A stretch of 64,000 bases of DNA from Pseudomonas sp. UYIF39 (GCF_029963765.1 NZ_JALBYU010000001.1:576039-640038); one strand, 5' to 3'. Numbered from the stretch's first letter, positions 34,963 through 45,189 are shown. Numbers and translations: made by a program. Notes: generated by a model not told the origin, from the letters alone.

Positions 34963-36098
34963 TAGTCATTCCGTGTTTCTAGTGCGGCAAGGACGTTTGC
35001 CAGTGCTTGGAGGAAAAGGTCGTTATCCTCACAGCTTCCGACAGAGACGCGCAAGTACTCAGTGTATCCAACTTCGCGCCACGGTTTGATGATAACCCCT
35101 TCACGCAGCAGTGCTTGGTTGATTACTTCGGCCGGATAAGGCGTGCTAAAAAACAGGAAGTTGGCCAAGGACGGTGCGGTCGTAATGCCTTGCTCGTGCA
35201 GCGCCACTTCCAGCCGCCGGCGCTCGCTGGAGACATGGGATAGACAGGCGTTTAGATGACCATCATCTGCCAGCGCCGCAATCGCTGCAGCTTGTGCCAC
35301 GCTGTTGACGTTGAACGGGGTGCGCAGGCGGTTAATCAGATCTGCCAGCAGTGGATCGCTGACGATACCGTAGCCGATGCGCAAACCTGCCAGGGAATAA
35401 GCCTTGGAGAAAGTCCGCAGAAGGATGAACGGTTTGCCGCTGGCCTGAATCAAGCCGAGGCAATCCGGGTACTCGGCCTCCCATTGCGCGTATTCGTAAT
35501 AGGCCTCATCAAACACCAGCAGACACTTCGAGGGCAATGCGTCGAGCAGCTGCTGCAACTCGTCGGCGCTTAAGGTGCAGCCGACCGGATTTGACGGGCA
35601 TGAAAACATCAGCACATGGGTGTGGGGGGTGAGTGCAGCGATCATTGCCGCTACGTCGAAGGTGCCTCTGTCGGTCATGGGAACACCTACCACCCGGGCA
35701 CCGGCGGCCATTGGGTATATGAAGTGCAACCCGAAAGATGGCACCACGGTAACTACTTCGTCATCGTGGTCTAAAAACACCCGGCTGATGACGCTCAGCA
35801 AATCTTCCGAGCCGTTGCCGAACACCAATTGATTCTCGGGTACGTCGAGCTTTTTCGAGAGTGCAGAGCGTAATGCCTGGCAGCCAGTATCGGGGTATAG
35901 CGCAATTTCGCTGCAAGCTCGAGCCGTTGCGGCGCTAACGGTGGGTGCTGTGCCCATCGGGTTTTCGTTGCTGCCTAGTTTGGCGACGCGAGTCAGGCCG
36001 AAACGCTTGCGCACAGCATCCGAGGCGAGGCCGGCGTTGTAACTGGCCAATTCGCGCACTTCTGCGCGGGCAAGCAGGTTCAAGTCATTGGCATTCAT
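34962..36098 (-). CDS. HisC-type (histidinol-phosphate/aromatic) aminotransferase
   Basis: A 378-residue fold-type I PLP aminotransferase. LGSNENPMGTAP, FGNGSEDLLSVI, SCPSNPVGCTLS, VFDEAYYEYAQ and the PLP-lysine motif RTFSKAYSLAGLRIGYG follow the HisC order. It lies with a HutC-like gene and not in a his biosynthetic operon, so a catabolic role is more likely, for example histidine to imidazolepyruvate or the reverse reaction. Substrate is not certain; aromatic amino acids are an alternative. Confidence 0.85.
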   Translation of the reverse strand: MNANDLNLLARAEVRELASYNAGLASDAVRKRFGLTRVAKLGSNENPMGTAPTVSAATARACSEIALYPDTGCQALRSALSKKLDVPENQLVFGNGSEDLLSVISRVFLDHDDEVVTVVPSFGLHFIYPMAAGARVVGVPMTDRGTFDVAAMIAALTPHTHVLMFSCPSNPVGCTLSADELQQLLDALPSKCLLVFDEAYYEYAQWEAEYPDCLGLIQASGKPFILLRTFSKAYSLAGLRIGYGIVSDPLLADLINRLRTPFNVNSVAQAAAIAALADDGHLNACLSHVSSERRRLEVALHEQGITTAPSLANFLFFSTPYPAEVINQALLREGVIIKPWREVGYTEYLRVSVGSCEDNDLFLQALANVLAALETRND

Positions 36099-36298
36099 AC
36101 AGGGTTAACCTCATTAGTGTCTTGCTGGAAGGCATTACGATCTAGGCAGTTCTGCAGGAATTGCTGCAGGCGCGGCTATTCGGCGTTATGTCTGATCTCG
36201 TACGGCTGGTAGTTGAATGGGTCTGAGCGGTATCAGTACATTCATGAGTAACATCCTTGGGGAGCAGGATGATTACGCAGCAGACATCTGTATGTGCC

Positions 36299-36308
36299 TG
36301 TATATACC
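36299..36308. promoter_or_regulatory. HutC-like operator (one mismatch)
   Basis: TGTATATACC differs from TGTATATACA at the last base; CCTG and CAG flank it symmetrically. It lies about 200 bp upstream of the aminotransferase gene. Confidence 0.5.
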
Positions 36309-36584
36309 AGTCAGGCAAGATGCAGGCCAAAATGTCTGAGCTGCTCTTGATTCCGCAGTACAGGCCTGTTTCTAGCGAAGTAGATCAGGCTGATGATCGC
36401 TGCCTTTTAACCTTATGTAACCAATGGTTGCGCTAGGAGTGTTACCCATGATGCCTGGTGGGGAAAAACGAAACCTTGAGTATCGGGGCACCTAAGATGT
36501 CCTAATCGCGAGAGGAGGGTAAGTCGCTCTACCTCAGGCTCATGGCGCATTTTTTGATCGAGCGGCATGGTAAATGCTTGATCT

Positions 36585-36594
36585 TGTATATACA
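36585..36594. promoter_or_regulatory. HutC-like operator before ridA
   Basis: TGTATATACA, identical to the site before hutU, 252 bp before ridA. Confidence 0.6.
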
Positions 36595-36845
36595 GGATTG
36601 GTGTTTCAGGCTAAAACATACACTTCACCCCTCCTGAACCTATTAAGCAACGAGTCGACATGATCTCAAGCAGCTGTTCGCTCCTGATCTATGTGTCCGG
36701 TGTCCGGTGTCCGCGAGGGGGATCACATGCTCAAGCGTATGCATGACTCAATGGCCTACCGTAAAAACCGCTGAAGTCGAATCGATGATTCACAACCGGT
36801 GCTCGTTGATGGGCGCCTCCTTGAAATACCCAAGAGAGAACTGCC

Positions 36846-37193
36846 ATGACCGTTAGCAATCTGCCCTTTTCCAAAGTCCGCCACAGCCAGGGCCTGGTTT
36901 TTTTGTCTGGCGAATTGCCGTTTGGTGAGGACGGTAGCTTTCCTGAAGGTATCGAAGCGCAAACGCGTTTGACCTTGACGCGTATTGCCCAGACGCTGGA
37001 AGCCGAATCGCTGTCGCTGGACGATGTTGTCAGCGTTACCGTGTACCTGACCGACCGGAGTAATTTCGCCGAATTCAATCGGGCTTATGCATCATTCTTC
37101 ACGACCAACCTGCCAGTGCGCGCGACCGTCTGCGCCGGCCTTGTGGTCGATGCATTGGTCGAGATCAGTGTCATCGCGCAACAGCGTGCTTGA
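36846..37193 (+). CDS. RidA/YjgF-family enamine-imine deaminase
   Basis: A 115-residue protein of the RidA fold. GLVFLSGELPF, SVTVYLTDRSNFAEFN and the active-site stretch LPVRATVCAGLVVDALVEI (Arg and Glu in the expected places) are visible. These proteins hydrolyse reactive imines made by amino-acid oxidases and PLP enzymes. The oxidase gene begins 12 bp later, so this copy probably clears the imino acid formed by it. Confidence 0.88.
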   Translation: MTVSNLPFSKVRHSQGLVFLSGELPFGEDGSFPEGIEAQTRLTLTRIAQTLEAESLSLDDVVSVTVYLTDRSNFAEFNRAYASFFTTNLPVRATVCAGLVVDALVEISVIAQQRA

Positions 37194-37205
37194 TTCGGAG
37201 GCAGC

Positions 37206-38441
37206 GTGAACGAAAAACAAGTGGTGGTACTGGGGGCCGGCATTGTCGGCGTATGCACGGCGTTGCATTTGCAACGCCGTGGCTGCGCGGTGACGCTGGT
37301 GGACAAAGGTTCGCCGGGGCGTGAAACGTCGTTCGGCAACGCAGGCATCATTCAGCGTGAGGCTATTGAGCCTTATGCGTTCCCGAGGGATCTTGCCAGC
37401 CTGATAAACGTGGCAGCCAAGCGTGACATTGGCGTCAATTACCATCTGCGCGCGATGCCTGAATACGTGCCTGCCTTGGTCAGGTATTGGGCCAACTCCG
37501 CGCCTAGGCATTACCAGGCCATTGCAGATGCCTTTCGCACGCTGATTGAGCACTCGATCAGCGAGCACTCGGAGTTGATTGAGCAAAGCGGTTCGCAAAA
37601 CCTGATCGTGCGCAAAGGGTGGATCCAGGCTTTTCGTAGCCCACAGCAATTCGATGAGGCGGTGGAGCGTGCGGTACGCGTGAGTGCACACGGCGTGTTG
37701 TCCGAGCATCTGGACGGTGTCGCGCTCAGACTGGCGGAACCTGCGTTGAGCGATGCATTGGTGGGGGGCATTCATTGGCTGCAACCCTGGACTTGCATTG
37801 AACCGGGTGAGTTGGTGCAGCGTTATGCCGATCTGTTCGTGCGTGAAGGTGGAGAAATTTTGCGCGGCGATGCGCGATCGTTGCGTCAGTCGGGAGCCGG
37901 TTGGAGCGTCGACACCGATTCTGGATCGATCGGCGCGTCGCAGGTGGTCGTGGCGTTGGGCCCTTGGGCTCACGAATTGCTTGGCGAGTTGGGTTACCGC
38001 ATTCCGTTGTTCGTCAAGCGTGGTTACCACGCTCACTTTGCCGATGGCGCGACATTGAGCCGCCCGGTGCTGGATACCGAACAAGGCTACATGCTGGCGC
38101 CGATGAAGCGCGGTATCCGCCTGTCGACGGGGGCAGAGTTCGCCAGCCTAAGTGCGCCGCCAACACCGGTGCAGTTGGCCAAGGCCGAGCGGGCCGCACG
38201 GCAGGTATTAGCGTTAGGCCCCCAGGTGGAGCGCACGCCATGGAGCGGCGCCCGACCCTGCACGGTAGACATGAAGCCGGTGATCGGCGCGGCGCCCTTG
38301 CATAAAGGGCTCTGGTTCAATTTCGGCCATGCCCATCAGGGGTTTACGCTAGGCCCGGTCAGCGGTCGACTGCTCGCAGAATTGATGATGGGCGAGACGC
38401 CTGTGGTGGATCCGGCACCCTTTGCTCCAGGGCGTTTCTGA
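37206..38441 (+). CDS. FAD-dependent D-amino-acid dehydrogenase/oxidase (DadA type)
   Basis: A 411-residue flavoprotein with GTG start (GGAGGCAGC just before). VVVLGAGIVGVCTALHLQRRG is the FAD-binding fold, followed by KGSPGRETSFGNAGI; the C-terminus has RPCTVDMKPVIG and NFGHAHQGFTLGPVSG, as in DadA. It oxidises D-amino acids to 2-oxo acids. Context with HutC operators, an aminotransferase and RidA suggests D-histidine or a related imidazole amino acid, but that is inference. Confidence 0.87.
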   Translation: MNEKQVVVLGAGIVGVCTALHLQRRGCAVTLVDKGSPGRETSFGNAGIIQREAIEPYAFPRDLASLINVAAKRDIGVNYHLRAMPEYVPALVRYWANSAPRHYQAIADAFRTLIEHSISEHSELIEQSGSQNLIVRKGWIQAFRSPQQFDEAVERAVRVSAHGVLSEHLDGVALRLAEPALSDALVGGIHWLQPWTCIEPGELVQRYADLFVREGGEILRGDARSLRQSGAGWSVDTDSGSIGASQVVVALGPWAHELLGELGYRIPLFVKRGYHAHFADGATLSRPVLDTEQGYMLAPMKRGIRLSTGAEFASLSAPPTPVQLAKAERAARQVLALGPQVERTPWSGARPCTVDMKPVIGAAPLHKGLWFNFGHAHQGFTLGPVSGRLLAELMMGETPVVDPAPFAPGRF

Positions 38442-38650
38442 GCTGAGTAGCGGTGCAAGAACCTTCTCGCCCATCTCCGTCGGAGTAACGGGCGAGAACC
38501 TGCCTGTCAGGAAAATAAACACTGATTTTTATCTACGGACGCTGCCCTGCAGATTTCGTGGCAGTCGTCGTGGGCGCTGTTCTGATTTCAGTCGGTTTAT
38601 CCGTTCCATCGGCTCGCCCTAACTCCTTATAAATACCCGCTGGAGAAGTC

Positions 38651-40597
38651 ATGAACATCAAACAGAAGCTGACATGGGTATTTGCCGCCATCGCCTGCCT
38701 TCCGGTGATTCTGGTCGCGGTGCTTGTCGTATTGAACTTGCGGAGCGCGGCACAAGCCAATTTCCTGGATAGCAGCGGTCGTGAAATTCGCCAGATCGAT
38801 AACAGTATGAAGCAGTTCTTTGACAGCATCCGCCAAAACGTCGAATACCTTGCCAAAGATCCTCGGATCGCCACCGTCAAGGGATTGAAAAACTATACCG
38901 CTGCCAATGCTGAGCAAACGCCTGTGACCGAAGCCGATCAGCGGCTCCAGGCTATTTTCGATCGATTTGCCGAGACCCATCCGACCACCGCGTCCATTTC
39001 CCTGGGGCTCAACGACGGCGGCTTTGCCGGTTGGCCCGACGACCCGAAAATGGCCAGCTACGACCCCCGAGTACGTCCTTGGTACAAGACCGCCATGGCG
39101 GCCGCGCCAGGCTCAACCGTGCGCACGGGCGCTTACTACTGGGCGCCGGATGACATGGTGCTGGTCAGCACGGTTCGCGCTTTCGCCGACTCCAGCGGCA
39201 ACCCGGTGGGTGTCGTCGGCGTTGACGTCTCGCTCAAGCAACTGACTGAACTAGTTAAAACCATCAAGCTGGGCGACAGCGGGTACCTAATGATGGTCGA
39301 AGCCAACGGCAACGTTCTGGTCGATCCGGCAAATGCCAAAAACAGTTTCAAGCCCCTGGCCGATCTGGGCCCCGGCTATACCGAGCTGGCAAAGAGTGGC
39401 GATGGCGTGACCCAGGTCGAGATCGATGGCGTGCCATACATGGTCAATGTTGTCAGTTCCGAAAGCCTGGGCTGGCGCTTCATCGGGCTGATCAAACGCG
39501 ACGAAGTCATGGCTCAGGCCACCAGCCTGACAGGGTTGATCGCACTGATCGCCGCCGTGTTGGCAATCATCTTCGCCATCGTCGGCGCGAGCTTCGCCGG
39601 CGTGATCGTTAGACCGATTCGCGGTGTTGCCGATGGCCTGCAGGAAATCGCCGAAGGGGAGGGCGACCTGACCCGCGAACTGGAAGTGCGGGGCAAGGAC
39701 GAAACCGCCACTTTGGCTGGTTGGTTCAACCAGTTCCTTGGCATGATCGCGCAACTGATGCGGCGCATCGGCAGCGCTTCCTCCGATTTGCAAGAGGTCG
39801 CTGCGGACACCAGTCAAGTGGCCAGTAACATGAACAACGCCGCAGTGCGCCAGCGCGAAGCAGTTGAGTTGGTGAGCACAGCTTTCAACGAGATGGTCGC
39901 TACCTCTAACGAAGTGGCCCGCTCTTGCAGTCATGCCGCTTCCAGCGCGGACGTCGGTTATCGAGAGGTGCACGACGGGCAACGGCACATTGGTGAGGCC
40001 ACGGGGAGTGTTCTTAAATTGAGTGACGACCTGCAGCAGTCGGCAGGTACCATGCAGATGCTCGAGCAGGACAGTAAGAACATCAACACCATTCTCGATA
40101 CCATTCGTTCGATCGCTGAACAGACCAATCTGTTGGCCCTCAATGCCGCCATTGAAGCGGCGCGCGCCGGCGACCAGGGCCGTGGATTTGCGGTGGTGGC
40201 CGACGAAGTACGCGCCTTGGCGCGGCGCACTGCAGACTCAACCGGCGAGATCGACAGCTTGCTCGGCAACTTCGCGCGGCGAACTGAGGAGGTCACCCAG
40301 CAGATGCAACGGAGCCTGGAGGTGTCGCAAACCAGCGTTGAATGTATCCAGCAGGCGCGCGACAGTTTCGACAAGATCCGCGACTCGGTGGACTCGATTC
40401 GCGACCAGAACGCTCAGATCTCCACGGCAGCAGAGGAGCAGCATCAGGTGGCCGAAGATATTAACCGACACATTGCACAAATCCATGCCGATGCCCAGTT
40501 GGTCGAAAGGTTTGCGCATTCGGCGCACACCGGATCGGGTCGCCTGACGGATATTTCTGGTCAATTGAAGGGGCTCGTAGGGCGCTTCAAGTTTTAA
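38651..40597 (+). CDS. Methyl-accepting chemotaxis protein with dCache amino-acid-type sensor
   Basis: A 648-residue chemoreceptor: membrane helix at 9-30, periplasmic dCache domain (about 31-280), second helix ([20 protein letters not shown], near 293-315), HAMP domain, and a signalling domain with the hairpin tip [20 protein letters not shown]. The sensor has YDPRVRPWY and a later VGVDVS, the Y/R/W/Y/D pattern described for amino-acid-binding dCache domains such as PctA. It follows the D-amino-acid gene by about 210 bp, and may guide cells to the same substrates. Ligand is inferred. Confidence 0.92.
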   Translation: MNIKQKLTWVFAAIACLPVILVAVLVVLNLRSAAQANFLDSSGREIRQIDNSMKQFFDSIRQNVEYLAKDPRIATVKGLKNYTAANAEQTPVTEADQRLQAIFDRFAETHPTTASISLGLNDGGFAGWPDDPKMASYDPRVRPWYKTAMAAAPGSTVRTGAYYWAPDDMVLVSTVRAFADSSGNPVGVVGVDVSLKQLTELVKTIKLGDSGYLMMVEANGNVLVDPANAKNSFKPLADLGPGYTELAKSGDGVTQVEIDGVPYMVNVVSSESLGWRFIGLIKRDEVMAQATSLTGLIALIAAVLAIIFAIVGASFAGVIVRPIRGVADGLQEIAEGEGDLTRELEVRGKDETATLAGWFNQFLGMIAQLMRRIGSASSDLQEVAADTSQVASNMNNAAVRQREAVELVSTAFNEMVATSNEVARSCSHAASSADVGYREVHDGQRHIGEATGSVLKLSDDLQQSAGTMQMLEQDSKNINTILDTIRSIAEQTNLLALNAAIEAARAGDQGRGFAVVADEVRALARRTADSTGEIDSLLGNFARRTEEVTQQMQRSLEVSQTSVECIQQARDSFDKIRDSVDSIRDQNAQISTAAEEQHQVAEDINRHIAQIHADAQLVERFAHSAHTGSGRLTDISGQLKGLVGRFKF

Positions 40598-40734
40598 TAA
40601 TGACGCCTAAGCTAGGATGACTACGCTACCCTTCGAAATCACGTTGACCTGTGATTCTGATAGACCTACGAAGAGGGCAATGTAGAAGTCGCTGATTCGG
40701 GCCAGCGGGCCCGGCTTAGTTGTAGGTTTTTCAG

Positions 40735-41247
40735 ATGGAGATGAAAGTGCTGTCATCGATCAAGGAATACCAGCCAGGGCCCCAAATCCCACAGAGCATT
40801 TGGATGACCCTCGGGCTGCCGTCACGCGGTACTAGGCTTCATGACCTAATTCGCGAAGGACTTCCTTTTGAACTCCTCGACCGGATAGCGAACCTTCTGC
40901 ATGTGCAGCGGGGGGTTATTTCCAAAGATATTTGCATGTCACCTACAACGTTGGCGCGCAGAGCGGAAGTAGGACGGTTCAACACCCTAGAAAGCGACCG
41001 GCTGGTTGCATTGATAGCTGTCTCTGAGGAAGCTCTTTCCTTGTTTGAAAGCGATGTCGCCGCAGCAATGGATTGGATGAGCACGCCGGTTCGTGGGCTT
41101 GGTTCGAAGCGTCCTCTGGATATGATGAGGACGAGGGTGGAAACGAAGGCCGTCTTCGATCTTATCGGCCGACTAGAGAGGGCGTTTCCTGTGAGTCTGG
41201 TAATTAGAGGCAAATTCCGATTTTTGGGTACTTGTCAGCGTCCGTAA
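40735..41247 (+). CDS. Xre/MbcA/ParS-type antitoxin without its RES toxin
   Basis: A 170-residue protein with an N-terminal Xre-like helix region (FELLDRIANLLHVQRGVISKDI, TLARRAEVGRFNTLESDRL) and a C-terminal toxin-binding DUF2384 part (VRGLGSKRPLDMMRTRVETK, VFDLIGRLE). In RES-Xre modules the antitoxin ends soon after IGRLE and the RES toxin gene follows. Here the frame runs on into unrelated residues (VSLVIRGKFRF) and no RES gene follows; a one-base shift would place a TGA right after AFP. The 3' end and toxin were probably lost in a rearrangement at the inverted-repeat element. Confidence 0.8.
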   Translation: MEMKVLSSIKEYQPGPQIPQSIWMTLGLPSRGTRLHDLIREGLPFELLDRIANLLHVQRGVISKDICMSPTTLARRAEVGRFNTLESDRLVALIAVSEEALSLFESDVAAAMDWMSTPVRGLGSKRPLDMMRTRVETKAVFDLIGRLERAFPVSLVIRGKFRFLGTCQRP

Positions 41248-41351
41248 TTAACCGGAGCTCTGTAAGTCTTTGATAGATAAAGAATTCCGGTTAATTCACG
41301 CTATTGACCGGAAAAACTATAGAATATTTCGCATATTTTCCGGTTAATTAC
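41244..41351. repeat. 108-bp element bounded by 13-bp inverted repeats
   Basis: GTAATTAACCGGA at 41244-41256 and its complement TCCGGTTAATTAC at 41339-41351 match perfectly; a third copy of CCGGTTAATT lies at 41287-41296. The element carries no gene and starts at the disrupted end of the antitoxin gene. It could be a recombinase site array or the ends of a deleted mobile element. Confidence 0.6.
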
Positions 41352-41546
41352 AGATCAGAATGCTCTCATGTTCCATAGCCTATGGTCTCGCCCTAATTCA
41401 GATGTAGTTTCCTTCTCCCGTGCACTCTGAGATCTATACTCGATAGGTCAACAAATTAACTCGTCTAAAGATTTAGGGCATCTCAATCGGACGCTATGAG
41501 GGCGCCCGAATCCGAGGTGTATGGATATGCGTAAATCTTAATCAAT

Positions 41547-42010
41547 TAAGTTCAAAGTGAAGGCTGTCTGCAGGAGTCGGTCCCCGAGGCGAGTGCAAGT
41601 CTGGATATCGGTCCTTCGACGTTGCGCCGTTGGGGCTATCAGGTTCGTAAAGGGCGCTTGGGTTCGACCCCCGTGGGGCCTAGGCGAATATCGCGGTTCA
41701 GCGAGAGATGCGTTGGCTCAAAGCCTTGCTGATACAAAAGGACTTGGATATCGAAATCCTAAAAAAGACTAGTGCTCTCCTGTTTTTTGAACACCAAATA
41801 TCACTCTCGTTGATAGAGGAGCTAGACGAGCAGCACGGCGGTAACAACTGCAACCGGGCCCTTGGGATCAACCGGGTAGCTTTTAAGCACAGCATGAGCA
41901 CCATAGGCAACGTAAACCTGATCGGGAAAAGCTCAAGGCCTTGATGATCGAACATTACAGGGCGCCGAAGGAGTCTGAGGGCGTTCGCAACTTGGCCAAA
42001 GACCAGCAGG
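41547..42010 (+). mobile_element. IS3-family transposase remnant (OrfA and start of OrfB)
   Basis: Across frames the strand reads ASLDIGPSTLRRWGYQVRKG and STPVGPRRIS, the helix-turn-helix of OrfA, then EMRWLKALLIQKDLDIEILKK, its coiled coil. FFEHQISLSLIEELDEQ and CNRALGINRVAF follow like the start of OrfB. Several frameshifts are present and the integrase core is missing. Confidence 0.6.
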
Positions 42011-42590
42011 GAAGGTACATGGTCCACATGTTTAATGCACGAAACTGCTATCGTCAGCCGTTAGCACCGACGCCATAATTACAACTCGTCTGGTGTTGAG
42101 ATATTGGTGGCGGCACACGTCCTCTACTTTTGAACTAAACGTCGTCTACAACCAGGCACCGATTTCGCTTTATCTGGTCGCGAATTAAATGCAACGCTAG
42201 ACGTGGTGTGAAAACCCAAGTACTCAACAGTGAGCTTAGGTAGACTGATGGTATATCAAGTAGCGCATCTAAAAAATGATCCGAGCCAACTTTCAATATC
42301 ACGTTTAAATGCTTGCTTGATTTTGTAATGCAAAAATACGATTTCGGCGTATACTCGCATGGAAAACTCTCCGTCTTGTTATGGCTGTATGCAGAGTGAC
42401 TCCACTTGTAGTTGATAGCGACGCAAAGGTGGCGAGTTGCTGGCCAATCTCTGCACTGGAATACCTTGGCAAGCTGACGTGCACGGCGGGCTGCGGGTGA
42501 ATCATTTGGCCGGTGCCGGTTGGAGCTCATCACTTATCCGGTTAGTCTTGCCCTTACCACAGTGCTGAACTTCAACTGGAATCCACTCGG
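42011..42590. other. Gene-poor debris between IS remnant and clcA
   Basis: No open frame with protein character was found; a 132-codon minus-strand frame has unlikely composition. The last part should hold the clcA promoter. Confidence 0.45.
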
Positions 42591-43910
42591 GTGATCAAAC
42601 CGCTTTTATTGATTCGCCGTCGTTTTGCCTCGATCCGTTGGCGTACACGAGTCACGCTTTGGGTAGCCGCTACTCTCGCGGGGCTGCTGGTGGTGATGTT
42701 CGCCCGACTGGCCGACCTGGCACTGACGCAATTTGCCCAACAGACCGCCGAACGGCCTTGGCTGCCCTTTGTATACACACCGCTGGTGGGCATGCTGGTG
42801 GTGTGGCTGACCACACGTTTTTTTGTTGGCTCACAGGGCAGTGGGATCCCGCAGGTTATCGCCGCTACCCGTCTGGCGCACCAAGGTAAGCCGGTCGATA
42901 AGCTGGTGTCGTTACGTATCGCCTTCGCCAAGATCGGCTTGGGTACCCTGGCACTCACCGGTGGTTTTTCGGCCGGACGCGAAGGCCCTTCGGTTCAGGT
43001 CGCCGCCTCGATCATGCATTTTTTTCACCGCTACTTGCCCAACGCACGAATCATCCGCAGCGAAGACTTGATCCTCGCCGGCGGCGCAGCGGGCATTGCT
43101 GCAGCCTTCAACACGCCTTTGGCAGGTGTGGCCTTTGCGGTAGAGGAGTTGGGGCGCAAGCTGGAAACCCGAACCAGCGGGGTCTTGCTCAGCACGATTA
43201 TCTTGTCGGGGATGGTCGCGATTGCCTTGCAGGGCAACTACAACTATTTCGGTCACTTCGACGTTCAAGACATCCAACTCGATATCGTTGTCCCGGTGCT
43301 GGCGATCGGTATTGGCTGCGGTCTTCTGGGCGGGTTGTTCAGCCGGATGCTGCTTTGGCCGCAGCGCCATCATCGATTTGTCGTCTGGGAATGACGCCGC
43401 GTGCATCCCGTCTGGTTCGCCGGTATATGTGGAATGATCGTGGCGATACTCGGTTGGCTCAGTGGCGGTATGTCGTTCGGCAGTGGTTACGGGATCACAT
43501 CCCAGATCATCACGTCCGATATCGGCCTGCCATGGCATGCGCCCATTACGCGTTTTCTCGCGACGGTGGTGACTTACTTTTCCGGTATTCCCGGCGGCAT
43601 TTTCGCCCCCTCCCTGGCGGTAGGAGCGGCCATTGGAGCCAACGTCGCGGAACTCTTCGGACTGGCTGCACAGCCGATGATTGCTCTGTGTATGGTCGGT
43701 TTTCTGTCTGCTGTAACGCAGTCGCCGATCACGTCAGCGATTATCGTGATGGAGATGATCGACAGCCACGGTATGGTGATCAGTCTGTTGGCTGTAGCGC
43801 TGATAGCCAAAGCGGTCAGTGCCAGGATGGGGCCTGAGTTGTATCAGCAATTGGCCCGTGGTTTTTTGCACGCCCCGGACAGTGGCGCAGCCCCGCGAAA
43901 ACCAGATTGA
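42591..43910 (+). pseudogene. clcA: ClcA-type chloride/proton antiporter interrupted by one TGA
   Basis: The frame codes for a CLC protein of ~440 residues but has an in-frame TGA at 43392-43394. Before it: GSQGSGIPQVIAA (anion site 1), GGFSAGREGPSVQVA (with the gating Glu) and LAGVAFAVEELGR. After it, in the same frame: RRVHPVWFAG, SGIPGGIFAPSLAVGA (the GxFxP anion motif) and MIALCMVGFLSAVTQSPIT. No bases are missing, so a single substitution probably made the stop (for example from TGG). The GTG at 42591 gives a start (MIKPLLLIRRRF). Unless the stop is read through, function is lost. Confidence 0.85.
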
Positions 43911-43911
43911 A

Positions 43912-45189
43912 CTAGCGGATCAGTTGTCGAGCCGCTGCCCTGAGTGTTTGTTTGTTTTCCTCCAATGTCAGCGACAGGTCTGAGCGTTTGAGTAGAAGGC
44001 CTGCGTGCCTGGCACAAGCATCCTTGAACATCTCGGGGTTTATCTGCGCCAGGCTGACAAGCGCCTTCATCATGCGCAGGTCTACTTCGAGCAAGCTCGC
44101 GCCATCTCTGGCAATTGGCGCAAAAAAGTCATCGAACAGATCATCTACAGTCAGGCCGCGGAGGTAAACCTGCTCGCAGTCTTCATCGATTTTCGCTGCG
44201 GGGTCTTGTGGTTTACCCCAGCAGGAGAGGCTTCTGACCCCCCGGCCAATGACGTCAATGGCAGTCCCTGGGTCGTTGACTGCCGGCGACAAGGCGCGAG
44301 AGGCGATTTCCGACAGCACCGACAACCCGAACCGGGGATCGTGTTCAAACGTTCGGCGTACGTCAATGGTCAACGTGGCGAGGATTTTTTCGGTGCTGGC
44401 GTGCAACTCGTCTACGCGCTCCGCGTTCAAGCTCACGGTTCGGGCGAGCGGCATGCCCAGATGCACAAAAGTTCCCGGAAGGATGTCCAGAAAAACCTGT
44501 ATCTCGTCTGCTTTTGCAACGGCGCCTAACGCGTGTACGTCGATGTGTTGGACGTACCCGGTTTGGTGGCTTGTGATTGTTTGAGCCAAGGGTGGAATCA
44601 TCCACTCGGCAGGATAAGCGGCACCGCCCAAATGAGGCCATTGGACCCTGTTGTTAATGGCGTCGATTGTCGCCTGTTCGACACGATCAATGGTTTCACC
44701 CACCCGTCCGAGCTTGGACAGGTGATCGATCCAGCGCAGAAGTGTGTAAACAATCAGAATCACCACGGCTATCGTCACTGCAAATAGCAGAACCCTTCCT
44801 TGTGTTCCGTAGGCCCCTGTACTCAGTGCAATGATTCCAACCAGGCTAAACAGAAACGAGCCGATAAAGGTGGCAAGGGCATTTTGCGTGGTGGTGTCTT
44901 CCATCACCAGTGTGGTGGCTCGGGGCGTCACGCCACTGCTGGCTGCACCGTAGGCGGTTACCATCGTGCTTAACGAAAAAGTGGTCACTGCGAGCATGCT
45001 TGAGGCGATGATGCCCAGGATCTTGTCGACAGCGTCGGCGCCGATACGGGCGGGCAATGATTCGGGAATGTAGTCTTTGAAGACAACGGCGAGCAACGCT
45101 GTTGCCACGCCTAGCAGCGAAAACAGCGTGGCTCTGAACCATAGCCGTTTGGTCAGTTGTTGTAACAGCCAGCGCCAGCGAGCGATCAT
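43912..45189 (-). CDS. DUF2254 membrane protein
   Basis: A 425-residue inner-membrane protein: helices near residues 20-40, 55-80, 105-130 and 133-155, then a soluble C-terminal half of ~270 residues. The DUF2254 marks are ASSMLAVTTFSLSTMVTAYG and SRALSPAVNDPGTAIDVI. Function is not established. It converges with clcA (the stops are about 1 bp apart) and is next to trkH, so a role in ion or osmotic balance is a guess from position. Confidence 0.85.
   Translation of the reverse strand: MIARWRWLLQQLTKRLWFRATLFSLLGVATALLAVVFKDYIPESLPARIGADAVDKILGIIASSMLAVTTFSLSTMVTAYGAASSGVTPRATTLVMEDTTTQNALATFIGSFLFSLVGIIALSTGAYGTQGRVLLFAVTIAVVILIVYTLLRWIDHLSKLGRVGETIDRVEQATIDAINNRVQWPHLGGAAYPAEWMIPPLAQTITSHQTGYVQHIDVHALGAVAKADEIQVFLDILPGTFVHLGMPLARTVSLNAERVDELHASTEKILATLTIDVRRTFEHDPRFGLSVLSEIASRALSPAVNDPGTAIDVIGRGVRSLSCWGKPQDPAAKIDEDCEQVYLRGLTVDDLFDDFFAPIARDGASLLEVDLRMMKALVSLAQINPEMFKDACARHAGLLLKRSDLSLTLEENKQTLRAAARQLIR

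Larger units (their letters stand above)
36099..36845. promoter_or_regulatory. Divergent regulatory region between aminotransferase and ridA
   Basis: About 750 bp with no convincing gene. It contains TGTATATACC at 36299 and TGTATATACA at 36585, and a triple TGTCCGG repeat near 36690-36712. Confidence 0.55.

Noticed and set aside
36686..36716. Triple TGTCCGG repeat as an IS end
   Set aside because: It shares only the GTGTCCGG string with the ends at 25.2 and 63.9 kb; the rest does not match.
42135..42533. 132-codon minus-strand frame
   Set aside because: Composition is unlike a protein, no start signal, and it lies in IS debris.
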